Positions 1 to 8,428 of a DNA stretch of 64,000 nt are shown here, piece after piece. The position numbers were made by a program, and so were the translations under genes. This stretch comes from Gordonia aichiensis NBRC 108223 (GTDB lineage Bacteria; Actinomycetota; Actinomycetes; Mycobacteriales; Mycobacteriaceae). The stretch lies in NCBI RefSeq assembly GCF_000332975.1, contig NZ_BANR01000007.1, positions 62,001-126,000 on the forward strand, written 5' to 3'. How positions within the stretch are numbered: the first letter of the stretch is position 1; each line of letters begins with the position of its first letter. The notes beneath the pieces are model-generated. The model had not been told where the DNA came from, did not search any database, and saw nothing but the letters and a program-made list of their open reading frames with translations.

Positions 1-1018
1 CTCGGGAGCGGTCCCGGCGGGTAAGAGCGCCGGCGACCGCAGCCGCGGGTACCTCGCGTCCGCTGTCGATGAGCGCACACAACTGCGGACTCAGCGCGTC
101 GCGCGACGACTTCTCGATCTCGTCGAGTGAGCCTGCGGCCTCGTACGACATGACGGTCACGTGGTCGTCGGCGAGGGTCTGCACGTGGTCGTCCCAGTCG
201 AGGTCGTCGGCCCGGAGGCCCGCCTGGACGAGGACGTCGGGAAGCAGATCCAGCAACCGCTGCATCGCTGGTTCCACGGTGTCGAGTCCACTGCCACGCC
301 ATACCAGCGCCGACGCCACACGCTGCGCGGAGGTCTCGCGGCGTGGGCGGCCGGTGAATGCGGCGTAGACGTAGGCGAGATCGTCGACCGTGCGCGTCAG
401 AATGCCGAGAGAGTCCAGCGATTGGCTCAGACCGGTGACACCGGCCAGGCTGGTCGTGCCGTGCGCCAGCACCATGCCGGCGGCGCCGCAGTAGGAGGCA
501 GGACGGGTGAGGGATCCGGCGGTCTGCGTGCCGAGAGCGATCGGGATGACACCGGCGCCCACAGCGGCGGCGGATCCGCTCGAGGAACCGCCCGGGGTGT
601 GGTCGGTGGCGGTCGGATTACGGGTCGGGCCGGGGGAGAAGTAGCCGAATTCCGTTGTGACGGTCTTGCCCTGCACCACGGCGCCGAGTTCCCGGAACCG
701 TGCGACGCAATCGGCGTCCTTGGCGACCGGCTCCGACGAGGTGAGCGCCGATCCGGCGCGGGTCGGCAGTCCCGCCACATCGATCAGATCTTTGATACCG
801 ATCGAGATGCCGCGCAATGGCCGTCGACCACCGGTCTCGTCCTCGAGGCGAGCATCGTCGATGATGCGGTCGGAGAGCTGCACCCACGCCGCGAGGTTCG
901 TTTCCGCGCGCAGGATCTCCGCACGTGTTTGTACGACAAGCGTTTCCGCTGACACGGCACCTTCCCGTACCGCGGTTGCCTGGTCACTGAGGGGCTGGTT
1001 CCAGTAGGCCGAGCTCAC
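1..1018 (-). CDS. Amidase-signature hydrolase, 3' end cut off by the window edge
   Basis: About 339 residues are visible of a family usually 450-500 long; the C-terminus lies beyond the left edge. The start is a GTG preceded by an AGGAGGA ribosome site. Family hallmarks are clear: Lys76 in GIKDLIDVAGLPTRAGS, the Gly/Ser loop GGSSSGSAAAVGAG, and Ser169 in GTQTAGS, which together give the Ser-cisSer-Lys triad. Members hydrolyse carboxamide bonds in the cytoplasm. The substrate cannot be told from sequence. It is unlikely to be the GatA tRNA amidotransferase subunit because no gatB or gatC is near. It diverges from the MFS/flavin-reductase operon across a 145-bp gap, so the two may share control and serve one catabolic route (inference). 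Confidence 0.88.
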   Translation of the reverse strand, partial: MSSAYWNQPLSDQATAVREGAVSAETLVVQTRAEILRAETNLAAWVQLSDRIIDDARLEDETGGRRPLRGISIGIKDLIDVAGLPTRAGSALTSSEPVAKDADCVARFRELGAVVQGKTVTTEFGYFSPGPTRNPTATDHTPGGSSSGSAAAVGAGVIPIALGTQTAGSLTRPASYCGAAGMVLAHGTTSLAGVTGLSQSLDSLGILTRTVDDLAYVYAAFTGRPRRETSAQRVASALVWRGSGLDTVEPAMQRLLDLLPDVLVQAGLRADDLDWDDHVQTLADDHVTVMSYEAAGSLDEIEKSSRDALSPQLCALIDSGREVPAAAVAGALTRRDRSR

Positions 1019-1163
1019 CGTTCCTCCTTCATTTCGTTGCCATCAGTCTGCCTGCTCGCCCGCGTCGGCAACAGTAAAGAAATCCCTCCTACCGCTGTAA
1101 CCAGATTCGGACATAGCTTCACTGGCATCCGACGATCCGCAGCCCCCGACGGAAGAAGAATCG

Positions 1164-2591
1164 ATGTCCGCTAGCACAACCGAACCACTCATCGACGGTC
1201 CACCCACCCGGTCCGGCATGCATCTCGGTCGCATGTCGCGCCGCGCCTGGCTGGTCACCGGACTGTTGGTGCTTTTCCAGATCGTGGCCTTCGCCGACAA
1301 GGCGGTGCTCGGCCTCGTCTCCGCCGACGCCATCCCCGAACTCGGCTTGACCACCGTCGAGTTCGGCTTCATCGGGAGCGCATTCTTCTTCCTCTATGCC
1401 ATCGTCTCTGTTATCACCGGAGTGCTCGCGTCGAAGTTCTCGGTCAAATGGATTCTCTTCGCGATGGGCATTACCTGGGCCGTCCTGCAGTTCCCGATGC
1501 TGCTCGGCGGCGGCGCAGCGATCCTGTTGGTCACGCGCATCCTGCTCGGTGGCGCGGAGGGTCCGGCCACCGCGATGTCGTTGACGTCGGCGCATACGTG
1601 GTTCTCCCCGGTCCGTCGTGCCCTGCCGTCGAATCTAATCGCGGCCGGCTCGGCGCTCGGCCCGGTCATCGCCGCGCCGGTGCTGGTGTGGGTGATTGCC
1701 GCGTGGGGGTGGCGCTGGGCATTCGGCGTGCTCGGCATCATCGGGCTCGTCTGGACGGCGGCGTGGTTCCTCCTCGGCGCCGACGGTCCCTTCCGCCCGA
1801 AACGCGACGAGGCCGTGGACCGCACGGCGGCCCGGGTGGAACTGGATACCGACGGCGACGAGATCGAGACCTCGGCCGTCGACGCGCAGCAGCCCGTGGC
1901 CATTTGGCGCGCACTGCTGAGTCTGACCTTCCTCGCCGCACTCATCGGCGGCGCCTCCAACTTCTTCGTACAGGGATTTCTCACCACCTGGTTGCCGCAG
2001 TACCTCGGCACGGTAGCCGGTCTGTCGCGCACGTCGGTCGGTTCGGTCACGACCATCCCGTGGGTGATCGGCGCGCTCGTCCTGCTCGCGCTCGGCGCAC
2101 TCGGCCATCGTCTGCTCAAGCGCGGATACACCGCGCACCGGGCGATCGCGGTGCCGTTCGGCTGCGTGGCCGTCGTCGCCGGCATTTGCTTCGTCGCCAT
2201 CCAGGCGACCTCGGGCACCGTCGCCGTCGCGCTACTGTGCCTGGCCGCCGGATGCAGCCTGGCCTATCCGATGACCGCTGCCGCCATCGGCTATGCGGTC
2301 GGGGCACGGCAACGGCCGATCATGATGGCCACCCTCGGTGGCCTCGCCTCCTTTGGCGCGGTGATCTCACCGATCCTGGTGGGCTGGTTGATGTCTCACG
2401 CCGGCTATGTTCCACCGCCCAAGGATGTTAAGCCGAGTCCGGAAATGGCCGACCGGATGGCGATCGGCGTCCACCAGGCATTCACCATCACCGGTCTGGT
2501 CCTCCTCATCGGCGGCGCGATGTGTATTGCATTCCTGCGCCCCGAACGACTCGGCCGCACCCTCCAACAACGATTCATCAAGGCGTCCTAG
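1164..2591 (+). CDS. MFS transporter, likely organic-anion symporter type
   Basis: A 475-residue integral membrane protein with about 12 hydrophobic segments. A charged loop (FRPKRDEAVDRTAARVELD, roughly residues 210-240) separates the two six-helix halves. The N-terminal half carries MFS features (FADKAVLGLVSADAIPELGL in helix 1, RILLGGAEGPATAMSLTSA around helix 4) like the anion:cation symporter branch. It heads a three-gene operon: its TAG stop lies in TAGGAGTT, which is also the ribosome site of the flavin-reductase gene that starts 9 bp later. An uptake role for an organic acid or amide product is inferred from the neighbouring amidase and reductase; the substrate is unknown. Confidence 0.85.
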   Translation: MSASTTEPLIDGPPTRSGMHLGRMSRRAWLVTGLLVLFQIVAFADKAVLGLVSADAIPELGLTTVEFGFIGSAFFFLYAIVSVITGVLASKFSVKWILFAMGITWAVLQFPMLLGGGAAILLVTRILLGGAEGPATAMSLTSAHTWFSPVRRALPSNLIAAGSALGPVIAAPVLVWVIAAWGWRWAFGVLGIIGLVWTAAWFLLGADGPFRPKRDEAVDRTAARVELDTDGDEIETSAVDAQQPVAIWRALLSLTFLAALIGGASNFFVQGFLTTWLPQYLGTVAGLSRTSVGSVTTIPWVIGALVLLALGALGHRLLKRGYTAHRAIAVPFGCVAVVAGICFVAIQATSGTVAVALLCLAAGCSLAYPMTAAAIGYAVGARQRPIMMATLGGLASFGAVISPILVGWLMSHAGYVPPPKDVKPSPEMADRMAIGVHQAFTITGLVLLIGGAMCIAFLRPERLGRTLQQRFIKAS

Positions 2592-2600
2592 GAGTTACCC

Positions 2601-3797
2601 ATGACCACCCCAACCCCCACCCCGATAGACGCCCAACTGTTCCGGGAAGTACTGGGCCACTATCCCACCGGTGTCGTCGTGGTCACCGGCCGTGACCCTG
2701 CCGGCGACGTTCTCGCCATGGTGGTGGGCACCTTCAACTCGGTCTCCCTGGAACCGGCGCTGGTGTCGTTCATGCCGATGAAGACGTCCCGCACCTTTGA
2801 GGCGATGCAACAGTGTGAGTCGTTGTGTATCAACATCGTCGGCGGCGAGCAGGAAGACGTCGTGATGACCATCGCCCGGCGGTGGGAGAACAAACTCGAC
2901 GGACTCGACTGGCGTGAATCACCCTCCGGCGACCCGATTCTCGCCGATTCGGTGGCCTGGGTCGACACCCGGCTGTGGAGCACCGTCGACGCCGGCGATC
3001 ACTGGATCGTACTGTGTGAAGTCGTCGACCTGGCGGTGACCAACCCGGTGTCGCCGTTGATCTTCTTCCAGGGCGGCTACGGCAGCTTCGTGTGTACGTC
3101 GTTGATGGCGCGGATGGATCACGAGATCCTGCCGGCCATCCACGCCGCGCACGGCGCGCGCCCGCAGGTCGAGGCGTTGGCGACGAGGATCGGCTGTGAA
3201 GTGTCGGTGCTGACCGCGGTCAGTTGCGACGAGATGGCCATGGCACTTTCGGCAACCGGCGAGGACATCGACCGCGAGCACGGTCTGGCCCGGCGTGTGC
3301 CGATGGTTCCGCCGATCGGCGACAGCTACGTCTTCGATCAATCCACCGACATCCAGGAGAGCTGGATCGGCAAGTTACGCAACGCCGACGACACCGTCAA
3401 GCAGATCCACCGGGAACGGCTGACCTTCATGCGCTGTCACGGGTTCGCAATGTCGTTCCTGCCGCCCGAAGGCGACGCCGCCTACGGTGACATGCGTGAC
3501 GCGACCCGCCGGTACGAAAGCGGCCGACTTACCCCTGCCGACGAACGCAGCATCCGCGAATCCATCGCCAACTGTGCCGTCGACTACCGCGTCCGCGATC
3601 TCGACGACGACGAGGTCTATGACATCGGTTCTCTGGTACTACCGATCCGCGACCCGAACGGCGGATACACCATGACCTTGCGGCTGGCGCAACTACCCCA
3701 GCGCGCGACCGGTTCCTTAGTCCACGAATGGATTCGACAGGCACGACTCGTCGTATCCGCACTCGAAAACACCACACCTACCAAGGAGAACGTCTGA
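2601..3797 (+). CDS. Flavin reductase domain fused to an IclR-type effector domain
   Basis: A 398-residue protein with two parts. Residues about 8-165 form a flavin reductase-like (HpaC/DIM6) domain: FREVLGHYPTGVVVVTGRD, then NSVSLEPALVSFMP and a GGYGSFV end. Such proteins reduce FMN or FAD with NAD(P)H for a partner monooxygenase. Residues about 175-390 resemble the ligand-binding C-terminal domain of IclR regulators (MARMDHEILPAIHAAHGARP; SIRESIANCAVDYRVRDLDD; DIGSLVLPIRDPNGGYTMTL), but no winged-helix DNA-binding domain is present. The sensor part may therefore gate reductase activity (inference). Its TGA overlaps the next gene's ATG as TGATG, indicating translational coupling. No oxygenase partner lies in the window. 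Confidence 0.82.
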   Translation: MTTPTPTPIDAQLFREVLGHYPTGVVVVTGRDPAGDVLAMVVGTFNSVSLEPALVSFMPMKTSRTFEAMQQCESLCINIVGGEQEDVVMTIARRWENKLDGLDWRESPSGDPILADSVAWVDTRLWSTVDAGDHWIVLCEVVDLAVTNPVSPLIFFQGGYGSFVCTSLMARMDHEILPAIHAAHGARPQVEALATRIGCEVSVLTAVSCDEMAMALSATGEDIDREHGLARRVPMVPPIGDSYVFDQSTDIQESWIGKLRNADDTVKQIHRERLTFMRCHGFAMSFLPPEGDAAYGDMRDATRRYESGRLTPADERSIRESIANCAVDYRVRDLDDDEVYDIGSLVLPIRDPNGGYTMTLRLAQLPQRATGSLVHEWIRQARLVVSALENTTPTKENV

Positions 3798-4378
3798 TGA
3801 GTTCATCGATCACCGCCGCGGCCACGACCGTCGACGCCATCGCTGCCCTGTCGACACGCATCGACGTCCTCGAGGCCGAAGCCGACATCCGCCGCATCCA
3901 GGCGCGCTACATGTTCCTTTGCGACACACCGTGTCCCGAGTACGGTGTCACCGACGACGCCCACCGCATAGACCTCATCCTCGATCTATACACCGACGAC
4001 GCTGTCTGGGAGGGTGTGGGGGAGTACTACACCGGACAGTTCGGTCGCGCCGAGGGAAAAGACGCCATCCGCCAGCACTTCCAGGGCTTCTGGGGTGAGA
4101 AGCAGGACCCCGCACTGCTGTTGAACGCCCATTACCTCACCTCAGAACAGATCCACGTCACCGGCGACGAGGCCACCGGGCAGTGGATCCACATGCAGCC
4201 GTGGCTGTTCTCCGACGGCCGCAGTCTGCTGCGGTCAAGTCGCCTGAACAACGCCTTCCGCAGAGAGAACGGGCGCTGGCTCATCACCCGCACACGCACC
4301 GAGAACGTCTTCATTGCGGACCTGCCCACCAACTTCGCCTCCGACTATCCGTCGGAGTCGGTGCTGCTCAAGGACTAA
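3797..4378 (+). CDS. SnoaL-like / NTF2-fold protein
   Basis: A 193-residue protein with an N-terminal helix (IDVLEAEADIRRIQARYMFL) followed by an alpha+beta cone typical of SnoaL-like proteins (LYTDDAVWEGVGEYY, EGKDAIRQHFQGF, GQWIHMQPWLF, RRENGRWLITRTRTENVFI). Family members include dehydratases, isomerases and ring-hydroxylating small subunits, so the reaction is uncertain. The ATG at 3797 is chosen over an in-frame ATG 69 bp upstream because AAGGAGA sits ahead of it and it overlaps the reductase stop. As last gene of the MFS-reductase operon it probably acts on the product of a flavin-dependent hydroxylation. Confidence 0.8.
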   Translation: MSSSITAAATTVDAIAALSTRIDVLEAEADIRRIQARYMFLCDTPCPEYGVTDDAHRIDLILDLYTDDAVWEGVGEYYTGQFGRAEGKDAIRQHFQGFWGEKQDPALLLNAHYLTSEQIHVTGDEATGQWIHMQPWLFSDGRSLLRSSRLNNAFRRENGRWLITRTRTENVFIADLPTNFASDYPSESVLLKD

Positions 4379-4398
4379 GCAACGTCAGCGGTGGTGTT

Positions 4399-4640
4399 TA
4401 GCGAACGAGAAGCGTGGTGGTGTAGTGCGGGTTAGGCCTCCTGGCGATCACGTCGGCGGCGAACCCACCGTAGACCGGCGCGAACTTGAACCCGCGCCCG
4501 GACAGCACGGTCAGTAACAGCATGCCGGTGCCCTTGCCGAGATCGATCAGCGAAGTCGAGCACCTCGTTGTTCGTCAGCATCTGTGCGCCATGGGCTTTG
4601 GTAGCCTCGATCGCACCGAGGTCACCCGCCTCGGGAAGGA
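4399..4640 (-). pseudogene. Remnant of a DadA/sarcosine-oxidase-like FAD oxidoreductase
   Basis: On the minus strand one frame encodes GDLGAIEATKAHGAQMLTNN and, after a frame change near 4550, a second encodes TVLSGRGFKFAPVYGGFAAD followed by about 15 residues and a TAA at 4399. The second resembles the C-terminal SGxGFKFAP signature of monomeric sarcosine or N-methyltryptophan oxidases; the first resembles a mid-protein segment. In an intact relative some 150-200 residues would separate the two, so the gene appears shifted and internally deleted. This rests on motif recognition only. Confidence 0.45.
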
Positions 4641-4750
4641 GTTGCCGGCGCGGTCACCGAGGACGGCCATGCGGTGCCGTCGTCGACCCGGTGGTGCGGA
4701 GTTCATCTTCAGCCCCACCGAGGGGACAAAGTCGGCACTCATGCGGCTAA

Positions 4751-4918
4751 TCTGCGCGGCTCCTGGCCGGCAAGGACGCCGTTACGGTCGGCATCGTCCG
4801 ACCTCGGCGTGATGTCCCGAACATGTTGGCGGGCGTCGTCACTGCGCTCTCGTCTTCGGCGTGATCACCTACAATTGGGCGGTCCGCGTCGGCTGGCGCA
4901 CAGATGAGTAGCACCCGA
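4751..4918 (+). pseudogene. C-terminal remnant of a membrane transporter
   Basis: After an in-frame TAA the plus strand reads LLAGKDAVTVGIVRPRRDVP then NMLAGVVTA, and after a one-base frame change near 4844 continues VFGVITYNWAVRVGWRTDE to a TAG. This looks like the tail of a polytopic permease: a short loop, a hydrophobic helix and a charged end. I cannot name the family. The rest of the gene is absent upstream, where the oxidoreductase remnant lies instead. Confidence 0.35.
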
Positions 4919-4995
4919 TTTATACCGCGAGACTATCGGCGTAGCCACTTGCTCCGTTTACTGGGCGCTGGCGGTGCTGAGTGCGAAGAGCTGGC

Positions 4996-5130
4996 TTAAT
5001 CGCACTTGCCAGGTGACCGTGCTCTTGTACTAGCGAACGTGAGCGTATACGTCGGGTTCTTGATCGCGACCGATTGTGCCGCAATAGATTTGCGATTGTC
5101 GCCGTGACCATCGTAGATCGTAGGGCTCAT
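4996..5130 (-). CDS. Possible 44-residue hypothetical protein
   Basis: The ATG is preceded by GGAAAGG with a 6-base spacer, a good ribosome-site arrangement. The product begins MSPTIYDGHGDNRKS and has no obvious domain, signal peptide or membrane segment. It lies in the AT-richer decayed stretch, so a chance frame is quite possible. I do not recognise it. Confidence 0.2.
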   Translation of the reverse strand: MSPTIYDGHGDNRKSIAAQSVAIKNPTYTLTFASTRARSPGKCD

Positions 5131-5388
5131 TCTAGACCTTTCCACACGCGAATAGAAGCGTGCCAAGGGGGCAGGGCGCCCGCATTTGCAGGAGTTTGCG
5201 TGCGAGTAGAGGTTGTAGGTCATGGGTCTGTTTGAAATCCGCCTCACATAGATGCGGACAACAAGCCCGTTGAAAACGGTACGCAATATGCAGCGTGCTG
5301 GTCAGGCTGCTGGCGAAATGGGCCATGCCTCACCTGTGGGCGGAAGGGAACAGCAGTGGCTGCTGCTAGCTAACCCGTGGGGTGCGCA

Positions 5389-6342
5389 TCAGTACGCGCT
5401 CCCGCTCAACGGGGCAGCGCGGTCGCAGGGAACCGGCCGTGGATGTGTGGGATCGAGTGCGTTGAGAACGAAGGATGCCGCACGTCGCGAGCCCGCGATA
5501 CCGGCATGCTCGGTGAGATCTGCCGGGCAACCGTCCTGTACGACGATGTTGTGCACGTTGGACCCGCCCGGCGGGAGGCCGAGTGTGTACGGGACGACGG
5601 CTTCGTCGTAGCGGGTCGCGATGTTGGTGTAGCTGATTTCGGGGTAGTAGTACCCGCCCGTTGCGATGGTGCGCATGACCTCGGATTCGGGGTCCAATTC
5701 GGCGCATCCCTGGCATATCGGGGTCTGCGCTGCGGAGATTCCGAGGCGACGCACCGTCGGCAGGAGTTGGTCTGCGCCGGCGACTTTCGATCCGCGCCAG
5801 GCGGGTGCGATGGACACCTGCTTGTCGATCTTGCCGCGCCCGCCGAGGACCTTCGCATAGTAGGCGGGCACCACGGTGCCCTGCGAGTGTCCGACGACGT
5901 CGACCTTCGACGCCCCTGTCGAGGCGAGCACCTTGTCGACGAATCGCCCGAACTGCGCTGCGCTGTCTTCGATCAGGCCCATGCCGCCTACTGCGGGACC
6001 CGGCCATGGCAGGTCGTCGAGTGCGCCGTAGGTGAGCGCGAAGACGCAGTAGCCCTCGTTCTTCAACAGCGGAACATATGTGCCCCAATTGGTTTGCTGC
6101 GATCCGCCGGTCCCGTGCGCCAGCACGACCGGGTAGGGGTGCTCGGGTGTGGGGCGACAGGAGAAGTCGTTGGAGCCGGGCAACGACCCACCGTGGTGTG
6201 CGAGTTCAGCGGGTATCCCCGAGAAGAAATTGAATGTGACGGGCAGTGGACGTGCCGATGCGGAGCCCGCCGTCATCGTTCCTGCGGCCAACGCGAGTGC
6301 CGTGACAACCGTGGCCAGCAGTGAGAATCCCCGACTTCGCAT
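5389..6342 (-). CDS. Secreted alpha/beta-hydrolase lipase/esterase
   Basis: A 317-residue exported serine hydrolase. An N-terminal signal peptide (MRSRGFSLLATVVTALALAA, likely cut near GSASA-RP) is followed by an oxyanion-hole segment VVLAHGTGG and the nucleophile elbow GHSQG (Ser153 from the ATG). The pattern fits actinobacterial triacylglycerol lipases (lipase class 2). It would cleave acyl esters outside the cell or in the cell wall. The ATG at 6342 is preferred; in-frame GTG and TTG codons up to 6360 would add only six residues. Four or more cysteines in the mature part suggest disulfides. Its 3' end faces the decayed region. Confidence 0.85.
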   Translation of the reverse strand: MRSRGFSLLATVVTALALAAGTMTAGSASARPLPVTFNFFSGIPAELAHHGGSLPGSNDFSCRPTPEHPYPVVLAHGTGGSQQTNWGTYVPLLKNEGYCVFALTYGALDDLPWPGPAVGGMGLIEDSAAQFGRFVDKVLASTGASKVDVVGHSQGTVVPAYYAKVLGGRGKIDKQVSIAPAWRGSKVAGADQLLPTVRRLGISAAQTPICQGCAELDPESEVMRTIATGGYYYPEISYTNIATRYDEAVVPYTLGLPPGGSNVHNIVVQDGCPADLTEHAGIAGSRRAASFVLNALDPTHPRPVPCDRAAPLSGSAY

Positions 6343-6432
6343 GAACACCGAACCTAGCAAGTGCTTGGTGATTGCGGGTGGAATGCGTAGAAAACTGTGC
6401 GGCCGACGCGGAAGGGGCGTCGACCGGGTGTG

Positions 6433-6681
6433 TCAATCCAAACCGCGCTGCGCGGTCCTATCGCCGCGTCGAGCTGAGGCGCGCTGGATGAGGAACACGC
6501 CCGTGCCCAGCACCCCGACCGCCAGGCCCACAAGGCAGACCGCCAGAGTGCGGCCGCCGCCCCAGCCGGCCGCCCACACGACAATCGTCGCCACGAGCCA
6601 CGCGACCATGCCGACGACGATCACCGGCTCGGGAGCGCGGAGTGCGCGCGGCAATTGGGGGATCTCGGGTTCATCGGCCAC
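6433..6681 (-). CDS. DUF2530 two-helix membrane protein
   Basis: An 82-residue protein: a short cytoplasmic lead (ADEPEIPQLPRALRAPEPVI), two transmembrane helices (VVGMVAWLVATIVVWAAGW and LAVCLVGLAVGVLGTGVFLI) and a basic tail (RASARRGDRTAQRG). This matches DUF2530, the Rv0879c family, which neighbours marR in mycobacteria. Function unknown. The GTG at 6681 is chosen because the conserved part starts there; an in-frame ATG at 6705 is the alternative but would run up to the divergent permease start. Only 24 bp separate it from that start, suggesting overlapping or leaderless promoters. Confidence 0.72.
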   Translation of the reverse strand: MADEPEIPQLPRALRAPEPVIVVGMVAWLVATIVVWAAGWGGGRTLAVCLVGLAVGVLGTGVFLIQRASARRGDRTAQRGLD

Positions 6682-6705
6682 GCAGGACAGGGTAACTTCC
6701 CCCAT

Positions 6706-8268
6706 GTGCCAAGCGATCCCTCGAGTGAGCCGCCACAGACATCGGATGCCGACGCCCAGTCGACACCTGCCGACGCCCAGTCGACGCAGACGAGCGCCCA
6801 TTCGACCCCCACGAGCGTCAGGTCGACGGGGCGGTTGGGTGCTGTCGACCGCTTCTTCAAGATCAGTGAACGTGGCTCGACGCTGAGCCGCGAGGTCCGC
6901 GGCGGTCTCGTCACCTTCTTCACCATGGCCTACATCGTGGTGCTGAACCCCATCATCATCGGCGGCATCCCGGGCGAGTCCAAGAACGCCGACGTCCTCG
7001 GCAACGTGCTGCCCATTGCGCAGGTCGCCGCGGTCACCGCGCTGGTCGCGGGTGTCATGACGATCATCTTCGGCCTCGTCGCCAACTATCCGTTCGCGAT
7101 CGCCACGGGTTTGGGGATCAACAGCCTGCTGGCGGTGACCATCGTCCCGGAGGTCACCTGGCCGGAGGCCATGGGGCTCGTGGTCGTCGACGGCATCATC
7201 ATCGTCATCCTGGCGATCACCGGATTCCGGACCGCGGTGTTCAACGCCGTCCCCGCAGAACTGAAAGCGGCGATCGCGGCGGGCATCGGCTGCTTCGTGG
7301 CATTCATCGGCTTCGTCGACGCCGGGTTCGTGCGCCGCATCCCCGACGCCGCGAACACCACCACGCCCGTACAACTGGGCTTCGGGAACTCGATCACCAC
7401 GGTGCCCACACTGATCTTCGTGATCGGCGTCCTGTTGATGGGCGTCCTGATGGTGATGAAGGTGCCGGGCGGTCTGCTCCTGGGCATCATCATCACCACG
7501 ATCATCTCGATCATTCTCGAGTCGACGCTGCATCTGGGATCCGGCGCGCAGAAGCAGGGCGGCTGGTCGCTGTCGGTGCCCAAGATCCCCGACTCCGCCG
7601 GAGGGCTGCCCGACCTGAGTCTGGTCGGCAATGTCGACCTGTTCGGCGCCTTCACCCGTATCGGCGTGCTCGCCGCGTGTGTCCTGGTGTTCGCGCTCGT
7701 CCTGTCGAACTTCTTCGACGCCATGGGCACGATGACGGGACTCGGCCGTGAGGCCGGTCTGGCCGACGACAAGGGCAACCTGCCCGGCGTCGGCAAGGCG
7801 CTCGTCGTCGAGGGAACCGGCGCGATCGCCGGTGGTGTGGCGTCGTCGTCGTCGAACACGGTCTTCGTCGAATCGGCGTCTGGCATCGCCGAAGGTGCAC
7901 GGACGGGACTGGCCAACATCGTGACCGGCGGGCTGTTCATCGTCGCGATGTTCCTGACGCCGCTCTACGAGGTGATCCCGTCCGAGGCCGTCGCGCCCGC
8001 ACTGGTCATCGTCGGTGCGCTGATGATGGGTCAGGTCACGCGGATCGACTTCACCAAGTTCGAGTACGCACTTCCGGTGTTCCTCACGATCGTCACCATG
8101 CCGTTCACCTACTCGATCGCCAACGGCATCGGCGTCGGATTCATCAGTTGGGTGGTCATGGCCGCGGCGTCGGGCAAGGCGCGCAAGGTGCACCCGCTGA
8201 TGTGGGCTATCGCCATCGTCTTCGCCCTCTACTTCGCGCGGGAACCGATTTCGAACCTCATCGGTTGA
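6706..8268 (+). CDS. NCS2 purine permease (AzgA/PbuG type)
   Basis: A 520-residue polytopic membrane transporter. After a Ser/Thr/Asp-rich N-terminal tail with a short internal repeat (DAQST twice), the core opens with FFKISERGSTLSREVRGGLV and TFFTMAYIVVLNPII, typical of hypoxanthine/guanine/adenine permeases. Later family motifs include NYPFAIATGLGINSLLA, LSNFFDAMGTMTGL and the SSSSNTVFVESASGIAEGAR loop. It imports purine bases with protons. The GTG at 6706 is chosen because further extension would run into the DUF2530 start; a TTG at 6655 is less likely. It interrupts the DUF2530-marR neighbourhood seen in mycobacteria. Confidence 0.88.
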   Translation: MPSDPSSEPPQTSDADAQSTPADAQSTQTSAHSTPTSVRSTGRLGAVDRFFKISERGSTLSREVRGGLVTFFTMAYIVVLNPIIIGGIPGESKNADVLGNVLPIAQVAAVTALVAGVMTIIFGLVANYPFAIATGLGINSLLAVTIVPEVTWPEAMGLVVVDGIIIVILAITGFRTAVFNAVPAELKAAIAAGIGCFVAFIGFVDAGFVRRIPDAANTTTPVQLGFGNSITTVPTLIFVIGVLLMGVLMVMKVPGGLLLGIIITTIISIILESTLHLGSGAQKQGGWSLSVPKIPDSAGGLPDLSLVGNVDLFGAFTRIGVLAACVLVFALVLSNFFDAMGTMTGLGREAGLADDKGNLPGVGKALVVEGTGAIAGGVASSSSNTVFVESASGIAEGARTGLANIVTGGLFIVAMFLTPLYEVIPSEAVAPALVIVGALMMGQVTRIDFTKFEYALPVFLTIVTMPFTYSIANGIGVGFISWVVMAAASGKARKVHPLMWAIAIVFALYFAREPISNLIG

Positions 8269-8310
8269 CGGTGCGCTCGCCGACGTTCCTCCCGTCTGAA
8301 CTGACCGGAT

Positions 8311-8345
8311 GGTAAGGAAATGCCTTACCGCCGAGTAACACTCGG
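8311..8345. promoter_or_regulatory. Two adjacent inverted repeats upstream of marR
   Basis: GGTAAGG-AAATG-CCTTACC (8311-8329) is a perfect 7-bp inverted repeat, followed at once by CCGAGT-AAC-ACTCGG (8331-8345), a perfect 6-bp one. They lie 84 bp upstream of the marR start and 42 bp past the permease stop. They may be a MarR-type operator or a small terminator; no T-run follows. Confidence 0.4.
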
Positions 8346-8428
8346 TGGGGCTGTGAATGTCGTCTGTTCGGGCACGAAAACGTCCGTCAACTGCAGCAAA
8401 CCGGCTCGGGCGAACTACTGTTGTCGTC

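Larger units (their letters stand above)
4379..5388. other. Gene graveyard: about 1 kb without an intact gene
   Basis: The stretch holds recognisable broken coding fragments on both strands (listed separately) and one weak small reading frame. From about 4.9 to 5.3 kb the composition is visibly more AT-rich than the rest of the window and stops are frequent in all frames. I see no transposase, terminal inverted repeats or attachment site. It lies between the SnoaL-like gene and the 3' end of a lipase gene, and looks like the residue of past insertions and deletions. Confidence 0.6.

Noticed and set aside
6433..8193. A 586-codon minus-strand open frame antisense to the purine permease
   Set aside because: It is a GC-rich codon-phase shadow of the permease; only its last 82 codons (DUF2530) look like protein.
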